This document shows, piece by piece, positions 1 to 11,346 of a DNA stretch of 64,000 bases (its first letter is position 1; each line of letters opens with the position of its first letter). Below the pieces are notes generated by a model. That model made no database searches. It was given only the letters and a program-made list of their open reading frames with translations, and was not told the DNA's origin. Source of the stretch: Mesodorylaimus sp. YZB2_4 (lineage: Eukaryota; Nematoda; Enoplea; Dorylaimida; Dorylaimidae); NCBI GenBank assembly GCA_030248295.1, contig JASANH010001278.1:1105697-1169696 (forward strand), written 5' to 3'. The translations under genes were made by a program, and so were the position numbers.

Positions 1-138
1 CTGGTCAATGGTAAGGTAAGAAAGTTTTTTGAGAGGTCGCTTAAGGTCAGGGTCAGGGTCAGGTCATACAGTGAAAAACCCAGGTCATTGGAACACTAAT
101 TCTGCTATAGGTTGTCTTAAACATTTGCTTTGGCTTAC

Positions 139-507
139 CCCGAAAGAGTTGTAAATTGACAGGGCTTCGTTGTTGGTGTGAACTTGTGCTAGAATGCCAC
201 CTGTGAGCTGACATACATTGAAAGCATCGGCCCAGTTTGACACAGTGAATGGGACCCCGTTCAAGGTCATGGTAGGTTTGCCTGGAACCTGTGCCAAGTA
301 AAAACAACGACCACCATTTGCGACGCCGCTATATTTTGTCGTGCACTTGTCGACGAAAGCAGTCTGGGATGGAAAACACTCGTTGCCTGCATGGAAAATC
401 AACGGTAAATCGGATTTTTAATCTCTAAATCCTCTCTCACCTGTTTGTGCAATAGACAAGCCGAAAAGGGCGACTGTAACGCAGAAGTAAAGGCTCTTTG
501 ATACCAT
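139..507 (-). CDS. Secreted C-type-lectin-like protein, 5' exons (partial)
   Basis: Two exons of a minus-strand gene whose 3' part lies left of the window. Exon 1 (507-441) starts at an ATG and encodes a signal peptide of about 21 residues beginning MVSKSLYFCV, then a GTGAG donor at 440. A 54-bp intron ends in a TTTTCCATGCAG acceptor. Exon 2 (386-139) continues in phase and ends at a GGTAAGCC donor at 138. It encodes the N-terminal half of a C-type-lectin-like fold: a Cys pair, the GGRCFYL strand, then WADAFNVCQ and the following helix region. The same block (GGRCFFL, WYDAFDICR) occurs in the gene at 3.7-5.3 kb, so the two are paralogs. Carbohydrate binding cannot be judged because the Ca-binding half is off-window. 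Family call is good; function is unknown. Confidence 0.7.
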
Positions 508-1165
508 GTCAAGACGTATGACCAACGAAGTATATTTTTCTGAGAGTGTGGGAAACAGAGTATACTTTAAGAGCTTTTGAACCTTTTGACCAGTTCCTAA
601 ACGAGAACAAAATATGACAACCATTATTCCTTCAGCCAGACTGCACCCACCATCCATAAAATGCTCAATCGATTTCTCGTGCTCTACTGTCTACAGGGGG
701 CGAAATCGATTGTATGATTTCCTCGAAGGTGGCTGCTTAATCGCCTTGCGTCGGGCTAAATATTTCAACACCAAAATCGATTTCACCGAGGGAACATTTG
801 TTACTACGGGACAATGTACTCGTTTCGTACACCGCACCTGTCCTACCTCGCGATCACGCGGTTGAGAATGCGATGAATCACAAATTCGCGCCAGGAGCAA
901 GACAGCTTACTGTACCCTTGAGCTGGTGTCAGAGTGGAAAACCATGTGGATACACCTCACATCTGTCGTGCGATTATAAGCACAGATCCGCCTCCACCAT
1001 GATTCCACTCTAGCAATAGTTACTCGAGATTGAAAAATTCTAAATTTAGCCAAGTCTTCACTCGACGCCCAGTGGCGCAGCCAGTCAGTACACTATTCCC
1101 ATAACCCGATCTCCTTCATCGTATTTCTACAGCTCTAGCCATACTGCCAGTTTAAAAAGAGTCTG
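508..1165. other. No gene recognised
   Basis: Upstream flank of the lectin-like gene. Short open frames on both strands show no family pattern, no signal peptide and no splice-consistent continuation. Confidence 0.5.
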
Positions 1166-1245
1166 TTATGACAGACGCACAACTTTTGGACCAGCCAATG
1201 CACACAGTGAAGAACCAGGGCTCAGGATGCCTGGTCGACCCGGCC
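1166..1245 (+). repeat. Dispersed repeat, copy 1 (second copy 51332-51410)
   Basis: About 80 bp containing ACCAGCCAATGCACACAGTG followed by a CCAGGGCT..GGATG..TGGTC block. It recurs at 51332-51410. Part of it is inverted within itself (agaccagcca against tggctggtct in the second copy). In both places a tRNA-derived SINE copy lies a few hundred bases away, so both belong to a composite repeat. Confidence 0.6.
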
Positions 1246-1360
1246 ACTGCAAACCGCAGCCTTTATCGATTGAACGTGCTCAAGCAGAGGCTGATTTTGC
1301 TTTTTCTTCATGAATATCAGCAGCATAATTACTCGTGAACAAGAGGAGGGTCATTAAAAG

Positions 1361-1721
1361 ATGGAGCTCGTGGTCTACGTAATTGGCTTGGAGTGGCTGT
1401 CTCTCGGGCTGGGTGCGCAATACTGGCGAGTGTCCTACTACCGGCTCGGTAAATCATTTCGTTTATTTTCCGTGTCATACTATCTGTTTTTGGGAAATGT
1501 ACAGTACATATACGCAGTACAAGGCGACGGGCGTGTACATTCCCAAAGACATTGGATACGTACAGATATACCCCGCAATATTGCTGATGCGGTAAAGCAT
1601 GAAAATACTGTAATGCAAAACTGTAATACAAGACGATTAGCCCAGCCATGACCGTCTTGACGTGTCCCTCCATCCTCAATTGTGCCGTCGCTGATGAGGT
1701 GGAAGATAAGCATGAAACAAA
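1361..1721 (+). repeat. tRNA-derived SINE, copy 1, interrupted
   Basis: The left block (1361-1480: tctctcgggct, ggcgagtgt, the ggtaaatcatttcgttta tail block) and right block (1668-1721: ccatcctcaattgtg, gatgaggtgg) match consecutive parts of the SINE at 7735-7915. They are separated by about 185 bp of unrelated DNA, so the copy has been split by an insertion. The long minus-strand open frame across this interval is a by-product of the repeat. Confidence 0.6.
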
Positions 1722-2263
1722 AGGTAGGGAAAGAAGAGGAAAAATTTTTAAGTGTGTCCTTAGGCGAAGACATCTGAGAGATGCCATTTTGCTCGCAATG
1801 GCGCGGGGATAGTCTAGAAGTGTATGTTTATCCACCGATTTAGCATATTCAGGTTGCACGTGTAGAAAGCTTGTTGAAACAGCAGCAGTACAGAGCGAAT
1901 TGCAACCTTAATGCTGACATCAGAATGCATGTGGGGTCCTCTTTTTGTGTGGCCGAATACATAGAACAGCCATCCTGCGCCCTGGGTGTCCACTGTGTGC
2001 ATTCACTTGTCCAGAAGTTTCGAGTCCGTCATAACTGATTTTTGAAAATCACAGGGTCGTTTCTCGCCTTTGATCAAGAAGTCAGCGAAGAAAAGTCTGC
2101 AACTCTCAGGTTCTATCTTCACTAACTGCTACGCCTCGAAAAACGAGAACGTTGAATTTTTCGCATATACGCCCACTTCGGATCTTCCTAACGCCCACTG
2201 GTCGACATATTCCATTCTGGTGACTGAATTCTTTTTTAAAAGATGTTAATAAGCGGCGCCAAG

Positions 2264-3245
2264 TAGTGTTGTTGAGCGTTAACGCTATTAACGATATTTA
2301 ACGCGTTAACGACATCGTTTTTGGCTAACGTTATTAATGGTAACGATAACGATATCTATTTTCAGAGAACGCGTTATAACGGTAACGGTATCTTTTTGTG
2401 TCGAATAACGCGTTATTTGTGCATACACTACTATAGCGCCAAATTTAAAATCTGCCCTTGTTCCCACCTTTTTTTCGCTAACAGCAATATACAGTCGAGT
2501 CCACTTATACATAGTCACACCGGATAATGTCACACTCCGGTTATTATCACAGGTTTTCAAAGTCCCGAATTTCTTCCCTATACTTTGTGTGCATATTGAG
2601 TTCGCTTATTATCACGCTGAATTTGCCATACTCCACTTACTGTCAGATAAATTTCTTGGCCAAGCGAAATAAGTATGAGAAAAGAGTCACATTTTCACTC
2701 CTTTCAGTCTGAAACAAATGCAAAATCGTCAAAAATTAGGATTTCTCTCGAGAAAACGCTTGCATGAAGGCGCATGGCACCTTTATGCTTCAGCTTTGAT
2801 CTGACTGATCCTCATATTTTGGATTTCTTTGGATACAAAAACTTTTGAAAAAGCGTTTCGTCTTTTAAAACGCGAGAAATATATGAAAATGATTCGAAAT
2901 GGCGATAAAACGCAAAAAAGTAAAATTTTGGAAATTTTAGAGTGTACTTCGGTTTTAGTCACGGATATTGTCACATTTTCTTCCCGTCCGGAGCTGGTGA
3001 TATTAAGCGGACTCGACTGTAGCATAAGATGTCTGCTACTGGGGGGGGGGGGGGGGGGATTTTTCCGCATCCGCAGACAGAAAGTGTGAGTGTCAATGCT
3101 GGGTTGATAATAAAAAAACGATATTTAACGCGTTAACGATATTTTTTAGAACGCGTTAACGATTAACGGTAACGATATCTTTTTGGCAGGATATCGTTAA
3201 CTGTAACGATAAACGATATCTTTTTCGCTAACGATATCAACACTA
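2264..3245. mobile_element. hAT-like non-autonomous element with 8-bp target duplication
   Basis: Ends are TAGTGTTG at 2264 and CAACACTA at 3245, a perfect 8-bp inverted repeat, flanked on both sides by the direct repeat GCGCCAAG (2256-2263 and 3246-3253). An 8-bp target duplication with CAGTGTTG-type ends is the hAT signature. The outer parts (2280-2420 and 3115-3240) consist of repeated aacgcgttaacgatat motifs. The middle holds a nested pogo-like MITE (2492-3019) and an 18-G run (3041-3058). No transposase is present. Confidence 0.7.
2492..3019. mobile_element. pogo/Tigger-like MITE, copy 1 (nested)
   Basis: A 528-bp element beginning CAGTCGAGTCCACTTA and ending in the inverse TAAGCGGACTCGACTG, with TA on each side. 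CAGTYGA-type termini and TA duplications are typical of pogo/Tigger elements. A second copy is at 43752-44280. It has no transposase ORF. It sits inside the hAT-like element, so it is the younger insertion. Confidence 0.75.
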
Positions 3246-3253
3246 GCGCCAAG

Positions 3254-3697
3254 ATACGTTTGCTAGCGTCTTGACGACTATTATCTGTTCGGAAATAATT
3301 GAAACAAAGAGATAATTTTATCGAACTACAGTATATCTCTTTTCCGTTTTTCGAGCTCCCAAAAGTTCTCTCCCCCCTTTTAACATACTTGGTCTTAAAC
3401 TGCGCTCGCACAATTTCTTGCTGGTAGCCAAGTGCTCTGCTTCTTCTGACTGCAGCAGATATACCCGTACATACATACACTAAGCATTTTTCTTAATTTC
3501 AATCCTTTTTAATGCATGAGAGGACCACATGATTCACACAGCACATGTCTCGAGCAAAACTACATGCTTCTATTTCCTTTTTTCACCATGGTACCAAGAT
3601 TGATCATAAAAATTAAATTGTGCGAAACCCATTACTTGAAATCATATCCAGCTGTTAGTTTTTCCCGATAACGAAAAATCTCACAATCATTGCTGGA
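3254..3697. other. No gene recognised
   Basis: AT-rich 3' flank of the lectin/PAN gene. I see no ORF with family features and no repeat shared with the rest of the window. Confidence 0.4.
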
Positions 3698-5284
3698 CTA
3701 TGGACTGTAACTGTAGTAATTGCATCCAGGTTGAGGGACGACTACGCCTTGTTTTGAGCCGTCCGCATGGTCTAGGGCAAAAAGTTCGCAATCGTTATTA
3801 AAGTTCCAGTTAAAACTGCGACACCAGGTTCTTTTCGCGCAGTGAGTGCAACAATCCGTCAAATTGGTGATAGAGGTTATTCGATCGACAACCACGCTTT
3901 GATTCATGCACGAGCTTGGAAAATGATCAAAGTTCTGCAGGTCGTCTGCATACAAGAAAACAGATCGCGTTGCTAAGTTTTCAATGCAGACTATTCGATT
4001 TGTGCGAATTGTTATGTGGTGCATAACTTACTGAAAACAGTGCACATAATGTAATAAATTCCGCCGCAGTGTTCATCGCCGAAATTTTTTGCTTGTATCC
4101 AAAGATGCAGGCACAACGCGTTGCCAGTGTATCCATCATCAGCGAGATGCCCTAGCAGGAAGGTGTTGCTAAAAGACAAGCTTGCCTCAGAAGTATTGGT
4201 GTCAGTATGGAAGCGAGTGAGAGAGTTGAATAACTGTGTTGCTGTTGCCTGCCCATGGTTTTTAATGGCTACCCATATCCACTTGTCACCAATATTTTTC
4301 TGAAGATGATAAAGCGGAAATATCAGAAATGAAGTTAGAAAAAATTGGTTTTAACATGCCATGATGTAAGTCGAAATCGTTGCCAGTTCGCTATTTGTGA
4401 AAACTTGCGTGAACGCCGCGTTTTTGCTTCGGCAGATGTCAAATGCATCGTACCAACTACCCGTAACATATTGGCCAATTTTATCGCGCGGCAAAAAAAA
4501 ACAGCGGCCTCCGTTCACGACCCCGCCATACTCGTTCAAGCAGGTTTGTTCAAAGTCAACTGAATTGAGGCAGCTTTGACCTGGAACAAGTGAGAAGATC
4601 AGTTTTGAGGTATAGAGAACAAATGGTTTACAGGTTCGGAGCTAACATCTGGGCAAGGTCTTTCTCAGCAGTGTGAAATCCTTGGCTCGGCCTTGGGCTG
4701 TCTAGGGCTGACCAGAGGATGGCTCAAGCCACAGGAACAGTCCCGAGCAGCCACAGACACCTCGTGTTATAGTTTATTAAACCACACCACGAGGGCCGTT
4801 TAGACTCTTAATTCTGGGAGCAGCCGCACGTGCCGGCCGTCAAAGTGGAGTGCTTTTATTGAGCAAATCCAGACCAGGAACTCTTAACTAGTTCTCAAAC
4901 GATGCCTGCAACCAAACCAGACACTTTACCTCGGTCTTGTGTTGGCCCTGACTCCGAAGAGGCGAACTGGCCCCACCGAACTGGTTCCCAACCAGTGCAT
5001 CGATAGGCCAGAGAGCATGGCGTATGCCTAGTCCATGCCTATGGCAAGTGAAACTGCTTCTAATGAGTCAACATACAGTACATGCTCAGGTTTGATTTTA
5101 AAACCATCTCAGCTAGCATTTTCTAATCGACCAGCCTGTTCAAATTCTTTGAATGAAGACAAGCGTCCCCCCAAATATCCTGACTACTCATAGTTTTTGA
5201 AGTCTATGAGAACATTCTGGCATCGCTCTTACCTCTTGCGAAGCAGTGACCCACAGCGATCACAATTATCACATGCCGGATCAT
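3698..5284 (-). CDS. Secreted C-type-lectin-like plus PAN/Apple domain protein
   Basis: A four-exon minus-strand gene. Exon 1 (5284-5233) encodes the signal peptide MIRHVIIVIAVGHCFA. Exon 2 (4580 to about 4347) encodes the first half of a C-type-lectin-like domain (GGRCFFL, WYDAFDICR, FTNSELATIS). Exon 3 (4299-4032) encodes the second half, including DKWIWVAI, ALCLHLW and the closing CGGIYYIMC. Exon 4 (3945-3698) encodes a PAN/Apple-like domain with NLTDCCTHCAKRTWC and NDCELF, then a stop. Phases agree for exon 1 to 2 and exon 3 to 4. The exon 2 donor is unclear: the obvious GT (ATGTTAAA) would create a stop with exon 3, so an unusual donor or an error is possible. The classic EPN/QPD plus WND calcium-site motifs are not evident. 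It is a paralog of the gene at 139-507. Confidence 0.7.
4640..5200. other. Intron 1 of lectin/PAN gene
   Basis: A 652-bp intron (5232-4581), more GC-rich than its surroundings in its middle part (4740-5000). No ORF or tRNA-like head could be assigned; it may hold an old repeat. Confidence 0.35.
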
Positions 5285-6127
5285 GATGAAATCCTAAAAA
5301 GACAATAAGCTTTCTTAGCAGCGTTCAAAATTCGTTTCATCGTCAGCGAACGTGGTCACTCAGCCAAAACTGTCAAGGACTTTTTTTGCATAGCAGGCCG
5401 AGGCTAAAAACTAGATACATATCGTTCTTGAGATCATCTTACTTTTAACTCTTCACAAGTTATATCCAAAGAGCAAATAATTGCCCTAAACTTGGAAATC
5501 TGCTTGACAGCTGGCTCGAGAAGATGTCAAACGTCGAACTGGAATTCTACTCCTGTCCTGTCCGGCTCGAGAAGATGTCAAACGTCGAACTGGAATTCTA
5601 CTCCTGCCCTTCATGTAAAATGGCGCCACTCTGAAGCATACTTGTCACTCTTTGGAATTCACAAAAGGCCTTGCTATCGTGATTAGTAATTTACAAGCTG
5701 GCCGAGAAGTTTAAAAACGTGACAATGCTTCAAACCTTCCAAATCACTTTGTCTCCTTTGGTGACGAGATTCGCCTCAGTTTAAAATGAGTGCGATAACG
5801 ATTTCTGACATTTTATGCGCCACCACGAAGCCAGGCACGCGCACATGTCAGTTCAGTTTTGTCGAAGTTTACAGTAATCTTTTCAGAGACAGCGGGCTAC
5901 CTGCCCTTGTGCAGGCGCGATAACACACATCAGAGCGAAATAACCTCAATGTTTAGACCAATAAATCAATAGCGTGTATTGCCAGAGCTTACGATGGCTA
6001 ATTCACTCATCTGCTGCAAATAGTCACTCAGGAGAAGACGCTCAAGATGCATAGCGTTTAAATATCAGAAGCTCGACTAGGCAAACGAGCAAAGGGTCTT
6101 AAGAAGATCTAGGTCGTAATCTAACTG
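5285..6127. other. Intergenic with a 51-bp tandem duplication
   Basis: Upstream of the lectin/PAN gene. The block beginning ggctcgagaagatgtcaaac at 5513 is repeated exactly 51 bp later at 5564. Because 51 is divisible by three it produces a repetitive open frame, but nothing suggests that it is coding. Confidence 0.5.
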
Positions 6128-6275
6128 TACTGCGAGTGCTTGCCTTCTATGCCTGGGTCGCACTTGTTGGTAAGAGTTCGGCTGAGGTAATCATTTCGTG
6201 TGATGTGCCTTCATCCTCATTGTCAGTTTGCGCGAGCAATGGTGACGAGCTGAAACATATGCATTACCAACAAGA
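6128..6275 (+). repeat. tRNA-derived SINE, copy 2
   Basis: Matches the 7735-7915 copy in its right-hand two thirds: the pattern ggtaatcatttcgtgtgatg, then ccttcatcctcattgtcagtttg, then ggtgacgagctgaaacat. Confidence 0.5.
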
Positions 6276-6571
6276 TAGGAGAAAGGAGGAAAGACTACTC
6301 ACAGTATGCGTGACTCTAAAGTATTTTTCAAATCACAGGTGCGTACCTGGTGCTGGCTGATACTTCTATGCCAAGAGTGACTGAATATTCTGGTGCTTCT
6401 GCATTGTGGCGTACTCTAATTAGCACGTGCAGTTGAAGTAATCACTCTCAGATAGAAGCATATAAGCCCATAACACGATAATGAGATGAGAGCATCCGTG
6501 CATCGCGACAAGCTTTAATAACCATTTGCATTATTTGAATGATCACCAAAGAACACGCGAGAAAGTTTTTT

Positions 6572-8943
6572 TCAAATTGATTGTTCAGTCTCATGAGCGG
6601 CCAAACTAGATATTTCATTTTGTCTCTCTCCTTTCTGAGCATCAGCTCGGATTCTTGTCCTTCTGTCTCCCGTTCTCTGATTGAATGGCGATACGGCCAA
6701 TGTATCCGCTGAAAATGAATTCCTTCTTCTTCCTGCATAGGACAATCGAAAATGTTCAACCAAAATTGACACAGGGAATGCCAATATCAGCACGCCGGCA
6801 ATGCAAGCCACACCGGCAACACTCTTGCCAGCGGCAGTCTGCGGTGTCACGTCGCCATAGCCTGTGGTGGTCAAAGTCACAATGGCCCACCAAAAAGCGG
6901 CAGGTATGCTAGTGTAGGCAGTGCCTTCCACATCTTTCTCCACATAGAAAAGGATAGTTGAGAAGATTAGGACCCCCACGGCCAGGAAGAGAACCAGCAG
7001 ACCCATGTCTCGTCGACTTTGCCACAATGTCTCGCCCATCAACTGTAAACTATCGAAATATCTGGCCAGACGCAAGACTCGAAATGCGCGCAGTACGCGC
7101 ATGACACGCAGAGTTAGGAGGACACTGGACACGCTGCTGACCCGATTCAGGTCTGTGATCAGCCCGCCCGCCCAAATTATGATTTCTATATAAAATGGGA
7201 ATGTGGCCAAGAAATCGATAATGTTCAATGGTGATTTTACAAATGACCATCGATCAGGACACGAAATAAATCGAAGAAACAATTCGATAGTGAACCAAAT
7301 AATGCACACTGATTCGACCATGTCGAAAATTAAACCACCTTCGCACGCTTGGGAGAACTTTTCATTCGCTCGGGTCAGCTTTAAGACTGGAATGGGATTT
7401 TTCGACTTTGAAGTCTCTTCTGGACTTTGTGCGATGCCACCATTCGAATATGTGCGGGTTGTGGAGCTGGTCATATTGGATGGAGATATGGCTGATACAC
7501 TGTAGGCGATGCCGTTGAAGGATGGTGGCAGGAACGATATGGTGTCACCACAATGCTGAAATCTGGGAATCGTGCCGATGACAAGGTTGGCAATGGAAAT
7601 TATGATCGAGAGAATACAGATAACATTGAAAATCTAAAATAATGCAAGGATTGAAGTATCTTTTTGAATCAGGCTCTTTCTATTGCCCGCTTACGCTCGA
7701 CTGATTAACATGCATGAATAGGATACAGCTTATACGCCATGACCGGCCTCGTGGCCTGGTGGGTTAGGCGTCTGCCTCTCACGCCAGGTGCGCAGTTGCG
7801 GGCGAGTGTTCGACTCGCGGGCCAGTAAGTCACTTCGTATAAAATTTGTCCCTTCATCCTCGAGTGTGCATAAGCGTTTGGTGATGTGGTAAAACATGAA
7901 CATGAACACAAGAACCTGCTGCAATGAGCCAATAAGTCACGGAGTCAAAATTTTCTTGGCAGTGCAAGTTCAAGTTAGACAGTCCCAGCATTTTTTAGAG
8001 CAAGAACAGAACACAAGTCAGAAGACTTCTACGGGTTCTGATGAAGTTGAACTGGGCCTGATGTACCCCAGTACTTTATTGGCGTACCCTAGTATATACG
8101 CTAGTACCCTACTTTATTGATCTGGCTCATCGTCAGTCATTGGAGGCGAGGTGAGTGCCTGCCACCCAGGAGGTCACTGGTTCAAACCCTGACATCTGAT
8201 CCCGTCTTCCTCATAGGTTGGAGAACTGAGACGCTACTGTCGTCCTAAACAATTTTATAGCTCGGAAAAGCTGTAGCCCTTCAATTTCATTTGCCATCTA
8301 GTTATATTTACAAGTAGTACATACTGCTTGGCATACTAACACGCTGTTGCATGCTACATACTTCTGCATATGCATGCTAATATGAAACTGCTGGGCATCT
8401 TGATTTCTCTGTAATTCATTCACTCACTAGAGCCTTCCTCGACGACTCGGGATCTTCACAAAACCTCCACAATTCGTCCAGTTTCCGTCTGAGCTTCGTC
8501 TGATTCTGTCTTCTATTAGACAAGCTGATCCCGTTGCTCGACGTCTTTTCAAACATTTCTGCTGATTCTTGAATGTATCGTTTTGATACACCCGCTGCAC
8601 AACATGGAAAATCTGACGATCGCAATCTCCAGAATGTTAATTCATCTTCTAAAGCTTGTGCACAAACATGCGCTGGTCGACTGATATGGCCAGTATGCAG
8701 CAGGTGTAAAATGATATCGAATAGAATTGGCGAACGTTCAAGAAAATATTCATTTCGTTGCTGACGATAGGTAACGCCTTTTATAGGCAACTGGTGCCTG
8801 TGATCATGCAGAGCCAAAATGGCGAATAAGGAGTGTGGGTCAGAAATTGCTGTAGCTCGACTCATCGAATATCGACGACCAGAGATATTCAGATGCAGCA
8901 AACGCGTTTCGTCCTCGCTGTCGACAATTTTCGATCTCTTCAT
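6572..8943 (-). CDS. Voltage-gated potassium channel alpha subunit, Kv2/3/4-like
   Basis: Two exons. Exon 1 (8943-8428) starts at the first in-frame ATG after an upstream stop and encodes the cytoplasmic T1 tetramerisation domain (LNISGRRYSM, YFLERSPILFDIILHLLHTG, EDELTFW) and the T1-S1 linker ending LWRFCEDPESSRKAL, at a GTGAGT donor. Exon 2 (7633-6572) starts in phase 0. It carries S1 (ICILSIIISIANLVIG), S2, S3, an S4 with regularly spaced Arg (LRVMRVLRAFRVLRLAR), S5, the pore with the selectivity filter TTTGYGDVTP, and S6. Total is about 525 residues, normal for a Kv subunit. A CC pair follows a Cys after 19 residues in T1, resembling the zinc signature of Kv2-4 rather than Shaker; the usual His position looks altered. 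The intron (8427-7634) holds SINE sequence. The 5' end could include a further upstream exon. Confidence 0.88.
7735..7915 (+). repeat. tRNA-derived SINE, copy 3 (best preserved)
   Basis: The head looks like a degenerate tRNA gene: A-box-like TGGCCTGGTGG, an anticodon arm TCTGCCTCTCACGC like that of tRNA-Glu(CTC), and B-box GTTCGACTC. It is followed by a non-tRNA body (cacttcgtataaaatttgtc, ccttcatcctcgagtgtg) that is shared with four other places in the window. It lies in the intron of the K+ channel gene. Confidence 0.65.
8135..8235 (+). repeat. Possible second tRNA-like SINE head
   Basis: Contains gaggcgaggtgagtgcctg, then the B-box-like GGTTCAAACCC. It sits in the K+ channel intron. The similarity to the main SINE family is weak. 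Confidence 0.3.
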
Positions 8944-11340
8944 GACGCCAAGCTGATTGAAGCTAGTGTTGACGCATTGATTGGAAAAGAGGCGACTGCG
9001 TTCGCTCTTTTCGCCTCCACGGTATCGTCTAAGACGTTCTTTTGTATTGAATGCATTGTATTGCTGTTTGTCCAGTTGGCTCAACCCGAGCAGCGTTGGC
9101 CTTTTTTTCTTCTCCAGCAAATACTCGCGAAATCAAACAGTCCCACAAAACATCCTTTCTTCGCCTCTCGTCGATGTTAACTCAGGTGCTGCATTGCCTG
9201 TCTCGAACAATAGTTACTATACGGGGGAAAAGTCACACAGACAAGAAACATTGATGCTCAGGTACTTCAGCATCGTTTGTTACAAGGCATATTTTCGAGA
9301 GCAACAAACCTGCTAAAAGACTCTTTCGACACAAGTGCTGCGGCAATGCTGTAATTGCCTGTTTTTTCTCATGTGCGGGTTTCAGAAAAAAGACTCGTTT
9401 ACTTTTGAAATGGAAAATAAAGATGGAAATTCCATTACCAGCATTAAAAGTGGGAGTGCGGAAACAGGCGCTATTTCCTTGGTTTCTGCTAGCGGTTAGA
9501 AAGAGTCGAATATTTGAAGAGTTGAATAGTTCTAGGCTTACAGATCAGTTTATGAAATCTGCATTACACACGCATAAGAAAGATCGCTAAAACGGACAAT
9601 AGGGATTCCTGGCCAGGAACTTGGCTTTTATTCCCCATTTCGAGCAGTAAATAGTTTTGATCAGGAAATGAAAGGAGACGAAAGTAACAGACTAAAAATT
9701 TAGGATTAGAAACAAGGGCTACAGTAAGACATGGTGCCTGCGTATCACGATCACACGCGCGCGAAGTGCGCGCATTTTTAATTTCCTCACAACTGTACCT
9801 CGCATTTTCAAAAAGGATGTGGGTCTGAAAAGTAAAGTCTGGAAAACTCATTTTCTATTGGGAAATTATGTGATTACACCTTTTAGGACCACAGAAGTTA
9901 ATATCAGGGATAATTACACCCACAGACAAATCATTTGGGCACTCTAACTCTTCCACCTGGACGCTCCCTCGCGTTCAGAGAGATGGAAGTGCTGTGAAGT
10001 TGAAATTCGTGCCGAACGGCCTCTCCATACTCAAGTTCGTGTTTGGAATGAACATGTGAGCGCTGAATGCCCATTGCTACACTGTATGTGATACATCACA
10101 TATCACATACTGTATGCGATTTATCACATATAGTATAGCTATGAATGCCACAAGGCTGACCAGAAAACAAAATAAAACTGATCACTATAAATAATAAAAG
10201 ATTTCGCTATTGATGCGCTTTTCACGATTGTATATTTCAGAAAGAAAAATCAATTTTTTGTAAATACTTGGAAGAAGCTAAGCGGACTTCAGAACTCAAG
10301 GCGGGCAGGACGATCAAGGCTAGTCGTCGCTGAAAACTCTTACCGTTAGCGAAAATCTATTGGGCAGTTTTGATCGATTGATTCATCATTCGACCCTTGC
10401 ATTGGTCGGCTAAAATGCAGTGGTCGCGAATCAGGGCTTTCAGTTTCAATTTTAAAAATTCTTGTACTTAATTACAATCATCTTTTGCACAGCAAGTTTG
10501 TTTGCTCCAGAAATAACGGTCTTTTTTCAGTGTGAATAAATCTATCATCTGCTTCTTTTTCACACATACCTGAAATTACGAAGTGTGCGTCAGGTTTGCG
10601 ACTTGCATTTACGAATTTCCCCTGTTGCCACTACCTCGACTTTGCCTCCTGCAACAGACTGCATTCTCGGTTTCTGCTGTGATCTTAAGCATCACCTCTA
10701 GCATCACATTAATTTTGAAAACAAGAGCGCAACTCCTGTTCTATGTACAAAGTGCATTCCCGATGAACAAAGAGCTGGAGAGAGGTTGATATTTGTGCGA
10801 TTCCGTTAACGAAGTACAGTTTGTGAAACAGAAAACAAAGTTTTGTGAAACTTTATTTATTCAATTTATTTTTAGGTAAGCAATAGAAGCACTCGCCTTA
10901 AGGCCCTGAAACACGTATGTTTAATTACCATTAGCAATCACTAACAGACATATTCAGAAACAGCAGCCCAGCCAATGTGCTTTCCTAAGAAGATAGCTTG
11001 AACCACGAACGCTCTCTGGGTAAAAGCAAGCAGGAAATTGAGATACTGTACTATGTTTTTTAAGGCAAGGGGTAAAACTGATTCCTACATATATCCCCCT
11101 CAATTTTCCCGGTAGCTTTGAAACCTCGAAAGGTGCATACTTTTAATAAACTGCCAACACACATGCAAATATTTCATAAAAAATGCATAGGTTAAGCACA
11201 AGTGCATGTGCACAACACATGCAGTAACAACCTGTTCACAATACATCGCTACAGCCAGCCAGATCACACACACGTGCAGATCAGCATGGAAATGTGCGCA
11301 TACAAGGCAAAAACATGGATAATAGCTGACAGAATCACTT
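8944..11340. other. Intergenic, no gene recognised
   Basis: Upstream region of the K+ channel. Open frames are short and lack domain patterns. At 10083-10138 there is a small cluster of interleaved direct and inverted copies of tatgtgata/tatcacata. Nothing else was recognised. Confidence 0.4.
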
Positions 11341-11346
11341 TCCTTT

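Noticed and set aside
1329..1859. A 176-codon minus-strand ORF
   Set aside because: It runs across a split SINE copy and shows no protein family.
7738..7830. A functional tRNA gene
   Set aside because: Arms do not pair cleanly, and the same head plus a non-tRNA body is dispersed in several copies, so it is a SINE.
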